A stretch of 46,014 nucleotides of DNA from an uncultured Bacteroides sp. (lineage in GTDB: Bacteria; Bacteroidota; Bacteroidia; Bacteroidales; Bacteroidaceae), in NCBI RefSeq assembly GCF_949298305.1, contig NZ_CASFWU010000026.1, positions 1 to 46,014 of the forward strand. Reading direction: 5' to 3'. The translations under genes and the position numbers were made by a program. The notes beneath the pieces are model-generated. The model worked only from the letters and a program-made list of their open reading frames with translations, had not been told where the DNA came from and searched no databases. Positions within the stretch are counted from its first letter, which is position 1; each line of letters starts with the position of its first letter. Below are positions 37,259-45,876 of the stretch, one piece after another.

Positions 37259-38119
37259 TCAGAACTCTGAATTTCTTCTGACATGCTTCTCGGCATGGTA
37301 CGAAGACCGCACCAGCGGTGCGCTTTCCACCTGGCTGAATCCCTTGGCCAGCCCCGTCTGCTTGTAGGCGGCAAACTGTTCGGGCGTCACGTATTCCGCT
37401 ACGGGGTAGTGGCGGTGGCTGGGTTGCAGGTATTGGCCGATGGTCAGAATCTGGCAGCCGACGGCCCGCAGGTCGTCCATCAGCTCCTCCACTTCGGCCG
37501 TTGTCTCGCCCAGGCCCACCATGATGCCCGACTTGGCTGTCGTGCCGCTCTCGGCTATCTGCCGGATGACCTCCAGACTGGTCTCGTAGCGTGCCCGGCT
37601 GCGGACCAGGGGACTGATGCGCCTCACCGTCTCCAGGTTGTGCGAGATGATGTCGGGGCGTGCCTCGATGACCTGTTCCACCAGCTCCTTCCGGCCCTGG
37701 AAGTCGGGTATCAGTACTTCGATGGTCGTGTCGGGGTTCAACCGTTTGATTTCGTGGATGGTCTGTGCCCAGTGTGCGGCTCCCAGGTCGGGCAGGTCGT
37801 CGCGGTCTACCGACGTGACGACGGCGTGCGACAGCTTCATCAGCGCCACCGACTCTGCCACGCGGCGCGGCTCTTCCCCGTCCAGCGGCAGCGGCCGTCC
37901 CGTCTTTGTGTTGCAGAACTTGCAGCTGCGGGTGCAGATTTCACCGCCTATCATGAAGGTGGCCGTTCCCTTTCCCCAGCACTCGCCCAGGTTGGGGCAA
38001 CGTCCGCTGCTGCAGATGGTGTGCAGGCAGTGGGTGTCTACAATGCGCTTGGTCTCGGCATACCGCTCGTTGGCGCCGATGCTTATCTTCAGCCATTCCG
38101 GCTTGCGTACTCTTTCCAT
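37259..38119 (-). CDS. lipA: lipoyl synthase, 286 aa
   Basis: Radical-SAM enzyme that inserts two sulfur atoms into octanoyl groups on lipoyl-dependent proteins. Both iron-sulfur clusters are supported: auxiliary cluster C36, C41 and C47 (CSSGRCPNLGEC, C-x4-C-x5-C) and radical-SAM cluster C62, C66 and C69 (CTRSCKFC). TFMIGGEICTRSC and the C-terminal RSSYHAE (about residues 272-278) are family hallmarks, the serine being the ligand of the auxiliary cluster. Length is normal for a bacterial LipA. It starts 31 bases after the DPP4 gene, the third gene of an apparent trpS-DPP4-lipA cluster. No functional link between the three is evident. Confidence 0.95.
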   Translation of the reverse strand: MERVRKPEWLKISIGANERYAETKRIVDTHCLHTICSSGRCPNLGECWGKGTATFMIGGEICTRSCKFCNTKTGRPLPLDGEEPRRVAESVALMKLSHAVVTSVDRDDLPDLGAAHWAQTIHEIKRLNPDTTIEVLIPDFQGRKELVEQVIEARPDIISHNLETVRRISPLVRSRARYETSLEVIRQIAESGTTAKSGIMVGLGETTAEVEELMDDLRAVGCQILTIGQYLQPSHRHYPVAEYVTPEQFAAYKQTGLAKGFSQVESAPLVRSSYHAEKHVRRNSEF

Positions 38120-38150
38120 GTGAGGTTGTTGTGTACTCTTTCCTTGCTTT

Positions 38151-40361
38151 TTACAAATTGTTTTTGAAGAACTCCGTCAGCCGGGTGTACAGGTGCAGGC
38201 GGGTATTTCCGCCGAAGATGCTGTGGTTGCGGTTGGTGTACACCTGCATGTCGAACTGCTTGCCTATCTGCACCAGATGTTCGGCATACTCCGCGCAGTT
38301 CTGGTAGTGCACGTTGTCGTCCGCCATGCCGTGAACCAGCAGCAGGCGTCCGTGCAGCTTGTCGGCGCGGTTCAGGGCCGACGTGGCCTTGTAGCCTTCG
38401 GCATTCTCCTTGGGGGTGCGCATGAAGCGTTCGCCGTAGATGGTGTCGTAGTAGTTCCAGTCGGTCACGGCAGCCACGGCCACGCCCGCCTTGAACACGG
38501 GTGTCCCTTCGCTCATGCTCATCACCGTTGTATATCCGCCGAAGCTCCAACCCCAGATGCCGATGCGGTTCTTGTCCACGTAGGGCTGGCTGCCCATGTA
38601 GAGCGCCGTCTCCACCTGGTCTCTCGACTCCTTCACACCCAGGTTCAGGTACGTACACTTCTCAAACTCGGCGCCCCGTCCTCCGGTGCCCCGTCCGTCC
38701 ACGCAGACCACGATGTAGCCCTGCGAAGCCATGTACGTCTCCCAGCTGATGCCGAAGGCGTCCAGCACCTGTTGCGAGCCCGGGCCGCTGTACTGGTATT
38801 GCAGCACCGGATATTTCTTGGACGGCGTGAAGTCGGTCGGCTTCATCATCCAGCCGTTCAGCGTGGTTCCGTCGGTGGTCTGGAAGCTGAAGAACTCCTT
38901 CTGCGGCACCGCATATCCGGCCAGCTTCTGCTTCAGCGCTTCGTTGTCAACCAGTGTGGTGAGCACCTTTCCGTTGTTGTCGTTCAGGGTGATTACCGTC
39001 GGGGTCGTCAGGTTGGAGAAGCGGTTCATGTAGTACTTCATGTCCGTGCTGAACTGGGCGTCGTTCGTTCCCTCCTGTCCGGACAGCTTGGTCTTCCGGC
39101 CTTTGCGGTCGGTCTTGTAGACGGCTTTCCGCATGGGGCTTTCCTCGTTGGAAGTGTAGTAGAAGGCGCCTTCCTCGGGGGCATAGCCCAGGAACTCCTT
39201 CACCTCGTAGTTGCCTTTGGTCACCTGCTTCACCAGGTTGCCGCCCATGCTGTACCAGTACAGGTGGTTGAAGCCGTCCTTCTCGCTGACAAAGCTGAAG
39301 TTGTCGGGGTAGAACAGGATGTTGTCAAACACGTTCTCCTTGATGTAGGTGTCGGTCTCGTCGCGCAGGACCAGCTTGCACACCGTGCTGCGCGGGTCGG
39401 CGAAGTAGAGGTCCAGCCGGTTCTGGTGACGGTTCAGGGTCATGATGGCCAGCTTGTTGGGGTCTTGGGTAAAGCGGATGCGGGGGATGTAGCCGTCTTC
39501 GTCCAGGGGCACCTGCATCTGGCGGGTTACCCGCGTCTTGATGTCGAACGTGTGGACAGACACCTTGGAGTTGGCTTCTCCCGTCTTGGGATATTTATAG
39601 GTATAGGCACCCGGATACTTCTCGTAGGCGCCGATGTGCGGAGCCTGCCCCGCAAACACCGGGAAGGAGTAGGAGGGGACGGCCGACTCGTCGAAGCGGA
39701 CGTAGGCCAGCATCTTGCTGTCGGCGCTGAACTCCAGGGCGCGGTTGAAGGCAAATTCCTCTTCGTACACCCAGTCGGGGATGCCGTTCAGCACCTCGTT
39801 GCGCTTCCCGTCCTCCGTCACCTGGCTTTCGCTGTTGCCGAAGTAGAGCTTCACCAGGAAGACGTTGTTGTCACGCACGAAGGCCACCATGCTGCCGTCC
39901 GGCGAGAACACGGGCACCTGCTGCGGCCCGCCGTCCGACAGCTTCTCCACCACGTTGTTTATCTGGCCGTCGATGTTGCGCTTCAGGCTGTACAGGTAGT
40001 GGACGGCGGTGTACGAGCGGCGGTAGACGGGTGTCGTCTCCGTGGCGATGAGCAGTGTCTCGCCGCTGGGCGAGAAGCTGTAGCTGTCAAACCGCTTGAA
40101 CGGACATTCGCGGGCGGTGGTCGCGTCGAACAGCACCTCCACCTGCTTGCCGGTCTTGAACGAGTACTTGATAATCTGCGTTCCCTCGGCGTTCATCTGC
40201 GAGTAGTGCTCGCCGTCGCCGGGGATGGGTATCACGCCGTAGATGTTCTGCGGGCTGAATTGTCCCGTCACGATGTCTTTCAGTTCGAGTGCCTGCCCTC
40301 CTTGGGCGAAGCCTGCCAGCGTACAGAGGCAGAAGATGAATAAGATGCTTATCCGTTTCAT
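38151..40361 (-). CDS. dipeptidyl peptidase IV-like serine protease (family S9B), 736 aa
   Basis: Exported or periplasmic peptidase that removes N-terminal dipeptides, usually X-Pro or X-Ala. Start chosen at MKRISILFIFCLCTLAG (40361); the frame is open to 40442 but the extra part has no role. Signal peptide of about 19 residues ends in FAQ. An eight-bladed beta-propeller covers about 40-480 and contains the substrate-anchoring glutamates in DWVYEEEFAF. The alpha/beta-hydrolase domain carries S606 in GWSFGGY, D681 in HGMADDNVH and H713 in NRNHSIFGG. All parts of an active enzyme are present. Starts 46 bases after trpS and is followed by lipA. Gut Bacteroides DPP4 enzymes can act on host peptides; that role here is inference. 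Confidence 0.92.
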   Translation of the reverse strand: MKRISILFIFCLCTLAGFAQGGQALELKDIVTGQFSPQNIYGVIPIPGDGEHYSQMNAEGTQIIKYSFKTGKQVEVLFDATTARECPFKRFDSYSFSPSGETLLIATETTPVYRRSYTAVHYLYSLKRNIDGQINNVVEKLSDGGPQQVPVFSPDGSMVAFVRDNNVFLVKLYFGNSESQVTEDGKRNEVLNGIPDWVYEEEFAFNRALEFSADSKMLAYVRFDESAVPSYSFPVFAGQAPHIGAYEKYPGAYTYKYPKTGEANSKVSVHTFDIKTRVTRQMQVPLDEDGYIPRIRFTQDPNKLAIMTLNRHQNRLDLYFADPRSTVCKLVLRDETDTYIKENVFDNILFYPDNFSFVSEKDGFNHLYWYSMGGNLVKQVTKGNYEVKEFLGYAPEEGAFYYTSNEESPMRKAVYKTDRKGRKTKLSGQEGTNDAQFSTDMKYYMNRFSNLTTPTVITLNDNNGKVLTTLVDNEALKQKLAGYAVPQKEFFSFQTTDGTTLNGWMMKPTDFTPSKKYPVLQYQYSGPGSQQVLDAFGISWETYMASQGYIVVCVDGRGTGGRGAEFEKCTYLNLGVKESRDQVETALYMGSQPYVDKNRIGIWGWSFGGYTTVMSMSEGTPVFKAGVAVAAVTDWNYYDTIYGERFMRTPKENAEGYKATSALNRADKLHGRLLLVHGMADDNVHYQNCAEYAEHLVQIGKQFDMQVYTNRNHSIFGGNTRLHLYTRLTEFFKNNL

Positions 40362-40407
40362 GTCATTGGCTTGTTTTTTTGATGAGATGGTTACGCCGCG
40401 CTCTTCC

Positions 40408-41502
40408 TTATTGTGCGCTGAACCGCTTGGACTGTTCGGCAATCAGCTCGGCGTCGTCGAAGTAGTTGATTTTCATGGCGCGGCGCACTTCGTCCAGTGT
40501 GGCGGCGGCGGTCTCGCGGGCTTTCTCGCAACCCTGCTTCAGCATGGCGTAGATGGCGGGTATGTCCTGCTCGAACTCCTTGCGGCGGTTGCGGATGGGT
40601 TCCAGCGTCTCCTGCATGATGGCGTTGAGGAAGTTCTTCACCTTCACGTCGCCCAGTCCGCCGCGGCGGTAGTGGGCCTTCAGCTCGTCCAGGTTGGGAT
40701 AGTCGGGCAGGTAGCGTCCGAAGTGCTCGGGACGGCAGAAGGCGTCCAGATAGGTGAACACGGTGTTGCCTTCCACCTTGCCGGGGTCCTGCACGCGCAG
40801 GTGGTCGGGGTCGGTGTACATGCTGCGTATCTTCTTCTGCACCTCGTCGGCGGGGTCGCTCAGGTAGATGCAGTTGCCCAGGCTCTTGCTCATCTTGGCC
40901 TTGCCGTCGGTGCCGGGCAGGCGCAGGCAGGCGGCGTTGTCGGGCAACAGGATTTCAGGCTCCACCAGCGTTTCGCCGTAGATGTAGTTGAAGCGGCGTA
41001 CGATTTCGCGGGCCTGCTCCAGCATGGGCTCCTGGTCTTCGCCCACGGGCACGGTCGTGGCCTTGAAGGCGGTGATGTCCGCTGCCTGGCTGATGGGGTA
41101 GGTGAAGAAGCCTACGGGGATGCTGGCCTCGAAGTTGCGCATCTGTATTTCTGTCTTCACGGTGGGGTTGCGTTGCAGGCGGCTGACGGTCACCAGGTCC
41201 ATGTAGTAGAAGGACAGCTCGCACAGCTCGGGTATCTGCGACTGGATGAAGATGGTGCTCTTCGTGGGGTCCAGTCCGCAGGCCAGGTAGTCCAGCGCCA
41301 CTTCGATGACGTTCTGGCGCACCTTTTCGGGATTCTCCATGTTGTCTGTCAGGGCCTGTGCGTCGGCAATGAAGACGAACATGTCCTTGTAGTCGCCGGC
41401 ATTCTGCAATTCTACGCGGCGGCGCAGCGAGCCTACGTAGTGGCCTATGTGCAGGCGTCCCGTGGGACGGTCGCCTGTGAGGATGATTTTTTCTTTTGTC
41501 AT
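40408..41502 (-). CDS. trpS: tryptophanyl-tRNA synthetase, 364 aa
   Basis: Charges tRNA-Trp. Class I synthetase signatures are present: HIGH motif as HIGH in GRLHIGHYVG (H18-H21) and KMSKS (K203-S207) in GKAKMSKSLGN. FIADAQALTDN and the tryptophan-pocket segments (FYYMDLVTVSRLQRNP; YPISQAADITAF; PVGEDQEPMLE) match the bacterial family. Length is in the usual range. First gene of a cluster with the DPP4-type peptidase and lipA. A -7-like box TACCTTTA lies on the minus strand at 41599-41606, about 97 bases before the ATG, but it is a weak match. Confidence 0.95.
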   Translation of the reverse strand: MTKEKIILTGDRPTGRLHIGHYVGSLRRRVELQNAGDYKDMFVFIADAQALTDNMENPEKVRQNVIEVALDYLACGLDPTKSTIFIQSQIPELCELSFYYMDLVTVSRLQRNPTVKTEIQMRNFEASIPVGFFTYPISQAADITAFKATTVPVGEDQEPMLEQAREIVRRFNYIYGETLVEPEILLPDNAACLRLPGTDGKAKMSKSLGNCIYLSDPADEVQKKIRSMYTDPDHLRVQDPGKVEGNTVFTYLDAFCRPEHFGRYLPDYPNLDELKAHYRRGGLGDVKVKNFLNAIMQETLEPIRNRRKEFEQDIPAIYAMLKQGCEKARETAAATLDEVRRAMKINYFDDAELIAEQSKRFSAQ

Positions 41503-41757
41503 ATTTATTCAGTTAATCATTGAAAGTCGGTAGCCGGAAAAACGGACGCTGAAAATCTCCATCGGCCGTCCGCTTTTCATCCTTGTTATTCGTGGGCGTA
41601 AAGGTAGGGCTTTTTCGTGAGAAACTGAAAAGAAATGGAAAGGAATGAAGGGCGGCAGGAGGGGAGCCCGTTTGTTTTGTCTTGTTTTCAAACCCGGAGG
41701 CCGGGTACGGCCTTGGCCGGAAGCGCACGGAGCGGCGCAGGGGGGCGTCTGCAGGGC

Positions 41758-41807
41758 CTGCGGACGATGCTTGCATGGTCCGTGGACAATGCAAGCACGG
41801 TCCGCAG
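41758..41807. repeat. compound palindrome upstream of carB
   Basis: TGCTTGCAT (41768-41776) and ATGCAAGCA (41789-41797) form a perfect 9-bp stem. Outside it CTGCGGAC pairs with GTCCGCAG, and the loop holds GTCC/GGAC. It can form one long hairpin on either strand. It lies upstream of the carB promoter and outside any gene. Confidence 0.65.
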
Positions 41808-41867
41808 GGGGTGCAGGCATCTCTTTTTCGTGGGTGAAACATGTGTTGCAAAACATTCTTGAAAATA

Positions 41868-41899
41868 TTTGTTCGTTTCACGAATAAATCGTTACTTTG
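41868..41899 (+). promoter_or_regulatory. carB promoter
   Basis: TTTG (41868-41871), 20-base spacer, TTACTTTG (41892-41899), one mismatch to TAnnTTTG. Predicted start about 41906, leaving a leader of about 210 bases before carB. Confidence 0.65.
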
Positions 41900-41919
41900 C
41901 ACAAATTTTAAGACCGTAT

Positions 41920-42054
41920 ATGCAATTACAGAAAATGGAAACCGGCTTTTACCTCTGTTATTCGGATGATTTTCATTCGCCGGCTGTCGGTTTTTCTGTT
42001 TCTGGCAAGATATTTATTAGTTCTTTGGTAAATGCGTTATCCTTTGTCGGGTGA
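41920..42054 (+). CDS. possible 44-codon leader peptide of carB
   Basis: The first ATG after the predicted carB transcription start (41920) opens a 44-codon frame with the sequence MQLQKMETGFYLCYSDDFHS..., ending at TGA 42052-42054. The stop codon lies inside the leader terminator, touching its 3' arm. That overlap would let a ribosome on this frame disturb the hairpin. The peptide has no run of one amino acid that would point to a specific charged tRNA. Its existence rests on position only; it could equally be a chance frame in a leader. Confidence 0.3.
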   Translation: MQLQKMETGFYLCYSDDFHSPAVGFSVSGKIFISSLVNALSFVG

Positions 42055-42065
42055 CGCATTTTTTG
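42031..42065 (+). terminator. intrinsic terminator in the carB leader (possible attenuator)
   Basis: AATGCGT (42031-42037) pairs with ACGCATT (42054-42060), with TCC/GGG possible inside, followed by TTTTTTG. It lies about 125 bases after the predicted start and 52 bases before the carB ATG, so transcripts must read through it to express carB. Confidence 0.65.
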
Positions 42066-42116
42066 TATGTGCGGATGGAACGCGAATGAAACTTGAACAA
42101 CTTATATAAAGAAACA

Positions 42117-45100
42117 ATGAAGAACGATTTGAAGAAAGTGCTCGTCTTGGGCTCAGGTGCGCTCAAGATTGGTCAGGCCGGAGAATTTGACTACTCCGGT
42201 TCGCAGGCATTGAAGGCTTTGCGTGAAGAGGGCATCAGCTCCGTATTGGTGAATCCCAACATCGCTACCATCCAGACGTCGGAAGGCATTGCCGACCAGG
42301 TCTACTTCTTGCCCGTCACTCCCTATTTTGTGGAGGAAATCATCAAGAAGGAACGTCCTGACGGCATTCTGCTGGCCTTCGGCGGACAGACGGCGCTGAA
42401 CTGCGGTACGGAGCTCTATCAGAACGGCGTGCTGGAGAAATACGGCGTGCGTGTGCTGGGCACCTCGGTAGAGGCCATCATGTACACCGAGGACCGTGAC
42501 CTCTTCGTGAAGAAGCTGGACGAAATCCCCATGAAGACGCCCAAGAGCCACGCCGTAGAGAGCATGGACGAGGCCCTGAAGGCTGCCCGCGAAATCGGCT
42601 ATCCGGTCATGGTGCGCTCGGCCTACGCGTTGGGCGGACTGGGCAGCGGCATCTGCCCCGACGAGGAAGCCTTCGTGAAGCTGGCCGAGAGCTCGTTCAC
42701 TTTCTCCAAACAGATATTGGTGGAAGAGTCGCTGAAGGGCTGGAAGGAAATTGAATTCGAGGTCATCCGCGACGCCAACGACCACTGCTTCACCGTGGCC
42801 AGCATGGAGAACTTCGACCCCCTGGGCATCCACACGGGCGAGAGCATCGTGGTGGCTCCTACCTGTTCGCTCACCGACGAGCAGGTGGCCATGCTGCAGG
42901 AACTGTCACGCAAGTGCATCCGTCACCTGGGCATCGTGGGCGAGTGCAACATCCAGTACGCCTTCAATGCCGAGACCAACGACTACCGCGTCATCGAGGT
43001 GAACGCCCGTCTGAGCCGTTCGTCGGCCCTGGCCTCCAAGGCTACGGGCTATCCGCTGGCTTTCGTGGCCGCCAAGATTGCGCTGGGCTATACGCTCGAC
43101 CAGATTGGCGAGATGGGCACGCCCAACTCGGCCTACGTGGCTCCGCAGCTGGACTACCTCATCTGCAAGATACCGCGCTGGGACCTGACGAAGTTCGTGG
43201 GCGTGAGCCGCGAAATCGGTTCGAGCATGAAGTCCGTGGGCGAAATCATGTCCATCGGCCGCTCGTTCGAGGAAATCATCCAGAAGGGCCTGCGCATGAT
43301 TGGCCAGGGCATGCACGGCTTTGTGGGCAACGAAGGCCTGCACTTCGACGACCTCGACCACGAGCTGTCCCATCCTACCGACCTGCGCATCTTTGCCATC
43401 GCACAGGCGCTGGAAGAGGGTTACAGCATAGACCGCATCTACGAGCTGACCAAGATAGACCCCTGGTTCCTGGGCAAGCTGAAGAACATCGTTGACTACA
43501 AGCATCTGTTGTCCCAATATAATAAGGTGGAAGACCTGCCTGCCGACGTGCTGCGCCAGGCCAAGGTGCTGGGCTTCTCCGACTTCCAGATTGCACGCTT
43601 CGTGCTGAGCCCGAAGGGCAATATGGAGAAGGAGAACCTGCTGGTACGCGCCCGCCGCAAGGAGCTGGGCATCCTGCCGGCCGTGAAGCGCATCAACACC
43701 GTGGCCAGCGAACATCCCGAACTGACCAACTACCTGTACATGACCTATGCCGTGGAGGGTTACGACGTGAACTACTACAAGAACGAGAAGTCCGTGGTTG
43801 TGCTGGGCTCGGGCGCCTACCGCATCGGCTCCAGCGTAGAGTTCGACTGGTGCTCGGTGAATGCCATCCAGACTGCCCGCAAGCTGGGCTACAAGTCCAT
43901 CATGATTAACTACAACCCCGAAACCGTATCTACCGACTACGACATGTGCGACCGTCTTTACTTCGACGAGTTGTCCTTTGAGCGTGTGCTCGATGTCATA
44001 GACCTGGAGCAGCCGCGCGGTGTCATCGTGTCGGTGGGAGGACAGATTCCGAACAACCTGGCCATGAAGCTCTATCGGCAGTCGGTTCCTGTATTGGGCA
44101 CCTCGCCTGTATCGATTGACCGTGCCGAGAACCGTAACAAGTTCTCCCACATGCTCGACCAGTTGGGCATCGACCAGCCGGCCTGGCAGGAACTGACCAG
44201 TCTGGAAGACGTGAAGGGGTTCGTTGCCAAGGTGGGCTATCCGGTCCTGGTGCGTCCGTCCTACGTCCTGTCAGGAGCGGCCATGAACGTTTGCTACGAC
44301 GAGGACGAGTTGCAGGAATTCCTGAAGATGGCGGCCGAGGTGTCCAAGGAATATCCGGTTGTGGTTTCACAGTTCTTGCAGAACACCAAGGAAATCGAGT
44401 TCGACGCAGTGGCTCAGAACGGCGAAGTCGTTGAATACGCCATTTCCGAACACGTGGAGTTTGCCGGTGTACACTCGGGCGACGCCACGCTGGTGTTCCC
44501 CGCCCAGAAGATTTACTTCGCTACCGCACGCCGCATCAAGAAAATCAGCCGTCAGATTGCCAAGGAACTCAACATCTCCGGCCCGTTCAACATCCAGTTC
44601 CTGGCCCGCAACAACGAGGTGAAGGTCATCGAGTGCAACCTCCGTGCATCGCGCAGCTTCCCCTTCGTCAGCAAGGTGCTGAAGCGCAACTTCATCGAGA
44701 CGGCTACCAAGATTATGCTGGACGCTCCTTATACCAAGCCCGACAAGTCGGCTTACGACATCGACTGGATTGGCGTCAAGGCCAGCCAGTTCTCCTTCTC
44801 CCGCCTGCACAAGGCCGACCCCGTGCTGGGTGTGGACATGTCGTCTACGGGCGAGGTGGGCTGCCTGGGCGATGACTTCTCCGAAGCCCTGCTCAACGCC
44901 ATGGTGGCTACCGGCTTCAAGATTCCGCGTCCCGAAAAGGGCGTGATGTTCTCCAGCGGTGCCATGAAGTCCAAGGTGGACTTGCTCGACGCCAGCCGCG
45001 TGCTCTTCTCCAAGGGCTATAAGATTTATGCTACGGCCGGTACGGCAGCCTTCCTCAACGCCCACGGCGTAGATACGGTGCCCGTGTTCTGGCCCGACGA

Positions 45101-45344
45101 ACGTCCCGATGCCGAGAACAACGTGATGAAGATGATTTCCGAGCACAAGTTCGACCTCATTGTCAACATCCCGAAGAACCACACCAAGCGCGAGCTGACC
45201 AACGGCTACAAGATTCGCCGCGGTGCCATCGACCATAATATTCCGTTGATTACCAATGCCCGTCTGGCCAGTGCCTTCATCGAGGCCTTCTGCGACATGA
45301 AGCTGGAGGACATCCAAATCAAGAGCTGGCAGGAATATAAATAA
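42117..45344 (+). CDS. carB: carbamoyl-phosphate synthase large subunit, 1075 aa
   Basis: Makes carbamoyl phosphate from bicarbonate, ammonia (supplied by CarA) and two ATP, for pyrimidine and arginine synthesis. Start chosen at MKNDLKKVLVLGSGALKIGQ (42117). Two homologous halves are visible: the first with GSGALKIGQAGEFDYSG and ATP-grasp motifs (GGLGSGICPDEE; EVNARLSRSSALASKATGYP), the second from about residue 555 with VVLGSGAYRIGSSVEFDW, RPSYVLSGAAMNVCY and ECNLRASRSFPF. The C-terminal MGS-type allosteric domain (from about 935; VLFSKGYKIYATAGTAAFL) is present. Full length. carA is not adjacent here. The long leader with a terminator suggests control by premature termination. Confidence 0.95.
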   Translation: MKNDLKKVLVLGSGALKIGQAGEFDYSGSQALKALREEGISSVLVNPNIATIQTSEGIADQVYFLPVTPYFVEEIIKKERPDGILLAFGGQTALNCGTELYQNGVLEKYGVRVLGTSVEAIMYTEDRDLFVKKLDEIPMKTPKSHAVESMDEALKAAREIGYPVMVRSAYALGGLGSGICPDEEAFVKLAESSFTFSKQILVEESLKGWKEIEFEVIRDANDHCFTVASMENFDPLGIHTGESIVVAPTCSLTDEQVAMLQELSRKCIRHLGIVGECNIQYAFNAETNDYRVIEVNARLSRSSALASKATGYPLAFVAAKIALGYTLDQIGEMGTPNSAYVAPQLDYLICKIPRWDLTKFVGVSREIGSSMKSVGEIMSIGRSFEEIIQKGLRMIGQGMHGFVGNEGLHFDDLDHELSHPTDLRIFAIAQALEEGYSIDRIYELTKIDPWFLGKLKNIVDYKHLLSQYNKVEDLPADVLRQAKVLGFSDFQIARFVLSPKGNMEKENLLVRARRKELGILPAVKRINTVASEHPELTNYLYMTYAVEGYDVNYYKNEKSVVVLGSGAYRIGSSVEFDWCSVNAIQTARKLGYKSIMINYNPETVSTDYDMCDRLYFDELSFERVLDVIDLEQPRGVIVSVGGQIPNNLAMKLYRQSVPVLGTSPVSIDRAENRNKFSHMLDQLGIDQPAWQELTSLEDVKGFVAKVGYPVLVRPSYVLSGAAMNVCYDEDELQEFLKMAAEVSKEYPVVVSQFLQNTKEIEFDAVAQNGEVVEYAISEHVEFAGVHSGDATLVFPAQKIYFATARRIKKISRQIAKELNISGPFNIQFLARNNEVKVIECNLRASRSFPFVSKVLKRNFIETATKIMLDAPYTKPDKSAYDIDWIGVKASQFSFSRLHKADPVLGVDMSSTGEVGCLGDDFSEALLNAMVATGFKIPRPEKGVMFSSGAMKSKVDLLDASRVLFSKGYKIYATAGTAAFLNAHGVDTVPVFWPDERPDAENNVMKMISEHKFDLIVNIPKNHTKRELTNGYKIRRGAIDHNIPLITNARLASAFIEAFCDMKLEDIQIKSWQEYK

Positions 45345-45379
45345 TCAGGGCACGGCGTAAGCGTGACATGAATAGAGCG

Positions 45380-45420
45380 GGAAGGGGCTTGTGGCACACA
45401 CGGCCCCTTTCCTGTTCTTC
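45380..45420 (+). terminator. carB terminator
   Basis: GGAAGGGGC (45380-45388) and GCCCCTTTCC (45403-45412) form a stem around TTGTGGCACACACG, followed by TGTTCTTC. It lies 35 bases after the carB stop. Confidence 0.65.
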
Positions 45421-45475
45421 AGAGGATGCCGGGCAGAAACTTTGCGGGGTAATCACAAAAAAAAACGGGCGAATG

Positions 45476-45506
45476 TTTGCAGATATCAAAATTAGTCGTA
45501 CCTTTG
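45476..45506 (+). promoter_or_regulatory. promoter of the tRNA-Val cluster
   Basis: TTTG (45476-45479) and TACCTTTG (45499-45506), 19 bases apart, 24 bases before the first tRNA-Val copy. Confidence 0.75.
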
Positions 45507-45530
45507 CAGCGCTTTTGAAACGAAAGTGAC

Positions 45531-45614
45531 GGGCGTTTAGCTCAGCTGGTTCAGAGCATCTGCCTTACAAGCAGAGGGTCGGCGGTTCGAATCGTTCGAA
45601 TCCGTCAACGCCCA
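45531..45614 (+). pseudogene. tRNA-Val (TAC) copy 1 with 9-bp duplication in the T arm, probably defective
   Basis: Identical to the next two tRNA-Val genes except that GTTCGAATC is present twice in tandem (45585-45593 and 45594-45602). The T loop would grow from 7 to 16 bases while the T stem and acceptor stem GGGCGTT/AACGCCC can still pair. Such a loop would not dock with the D loop, so the RNA is probably not a working tRNA. It is closest to the promoter and thus still transcribed and part of the precursor for copies 2 and 3. Confidence 0.8.
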
Positions 45615-45647
45615 CTATCAGATTACTTCACTTTCGTCATTCAAAAC

Positions 45648-45722
45648 GGGCGTTTAGCTCAGCTGGTTCAGAGCATCTGCCTTACAAGCAGAGGGTCGGC
45701 GGTTCGAATCCGTCAACGCCCA
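45648..45722 (+). tRNA. tRNA-Val (TAC anticodon), copy 2
   Basis: Complete 75-base cloverleaf: acceptor GGGCGTT/AACGCCC, anticodon stem TCTGC/GCAGA around CTTACAA (anticodon TAC), T loop TTCGAAT. CCA is not encoded. Confidence 0.95.
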
Positions 45723-45753
45723 CATTCAAGATTTTATCCTTTCATTGTTGAAA

Positions 45754-45828
45754 GGGCGTTTAGCTCAGCTGGTTCAGAGCATCTGCCTTACAAGCAGAGG
45801 GTCGGCGGTTCGAATCCGTCAACGCCCA
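45754..45828 (+). tRNA. tRNA-Val (TAC anticodon), copy 3
   Basis: Same 75 bases as copy 2, 31 bases further on, in one transcript unit. Confidence 0.95.
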
Positions 45829-45843
45829 CCGGTTTTTTAAGGA

Positions 45844-45876
45844 GGCTGCCTCAAAATAAATTTGAGGTGGCCTTTT
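45844..45876 (+). terminator. terminator of the tRNA-Val cluster
   Basis: GGCTGCCTCAAA (45844-45855) pairs with TTTGAGGTGGCC (45861-45872), including two wobble pairs, followed by TTTT. The rest of the window to 46014 shows no supported gene. Confidence 0.75.

Larger units (their letters stand above)
41503..42116. other. 614-base divergent intergenic region (trpS/carB)
   Basis: Contains the weak trpS promoter, a GC-rich part with the hairpin 41758-41807, the carB promoter and the carB leader with a terminator. An open frame of 129 codons on the minus strand (41513-41902) has the composition of non-coding DNA and is not called. Confidence 0.65.

Noticed and set aside
41513..41902. 129-codon minus-strand frame upstream of trpS
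   Set aside because: Pro/Arg/Ser-rich translation of palindromic intergenic DNA, no domain; it would run across the carB promoter.
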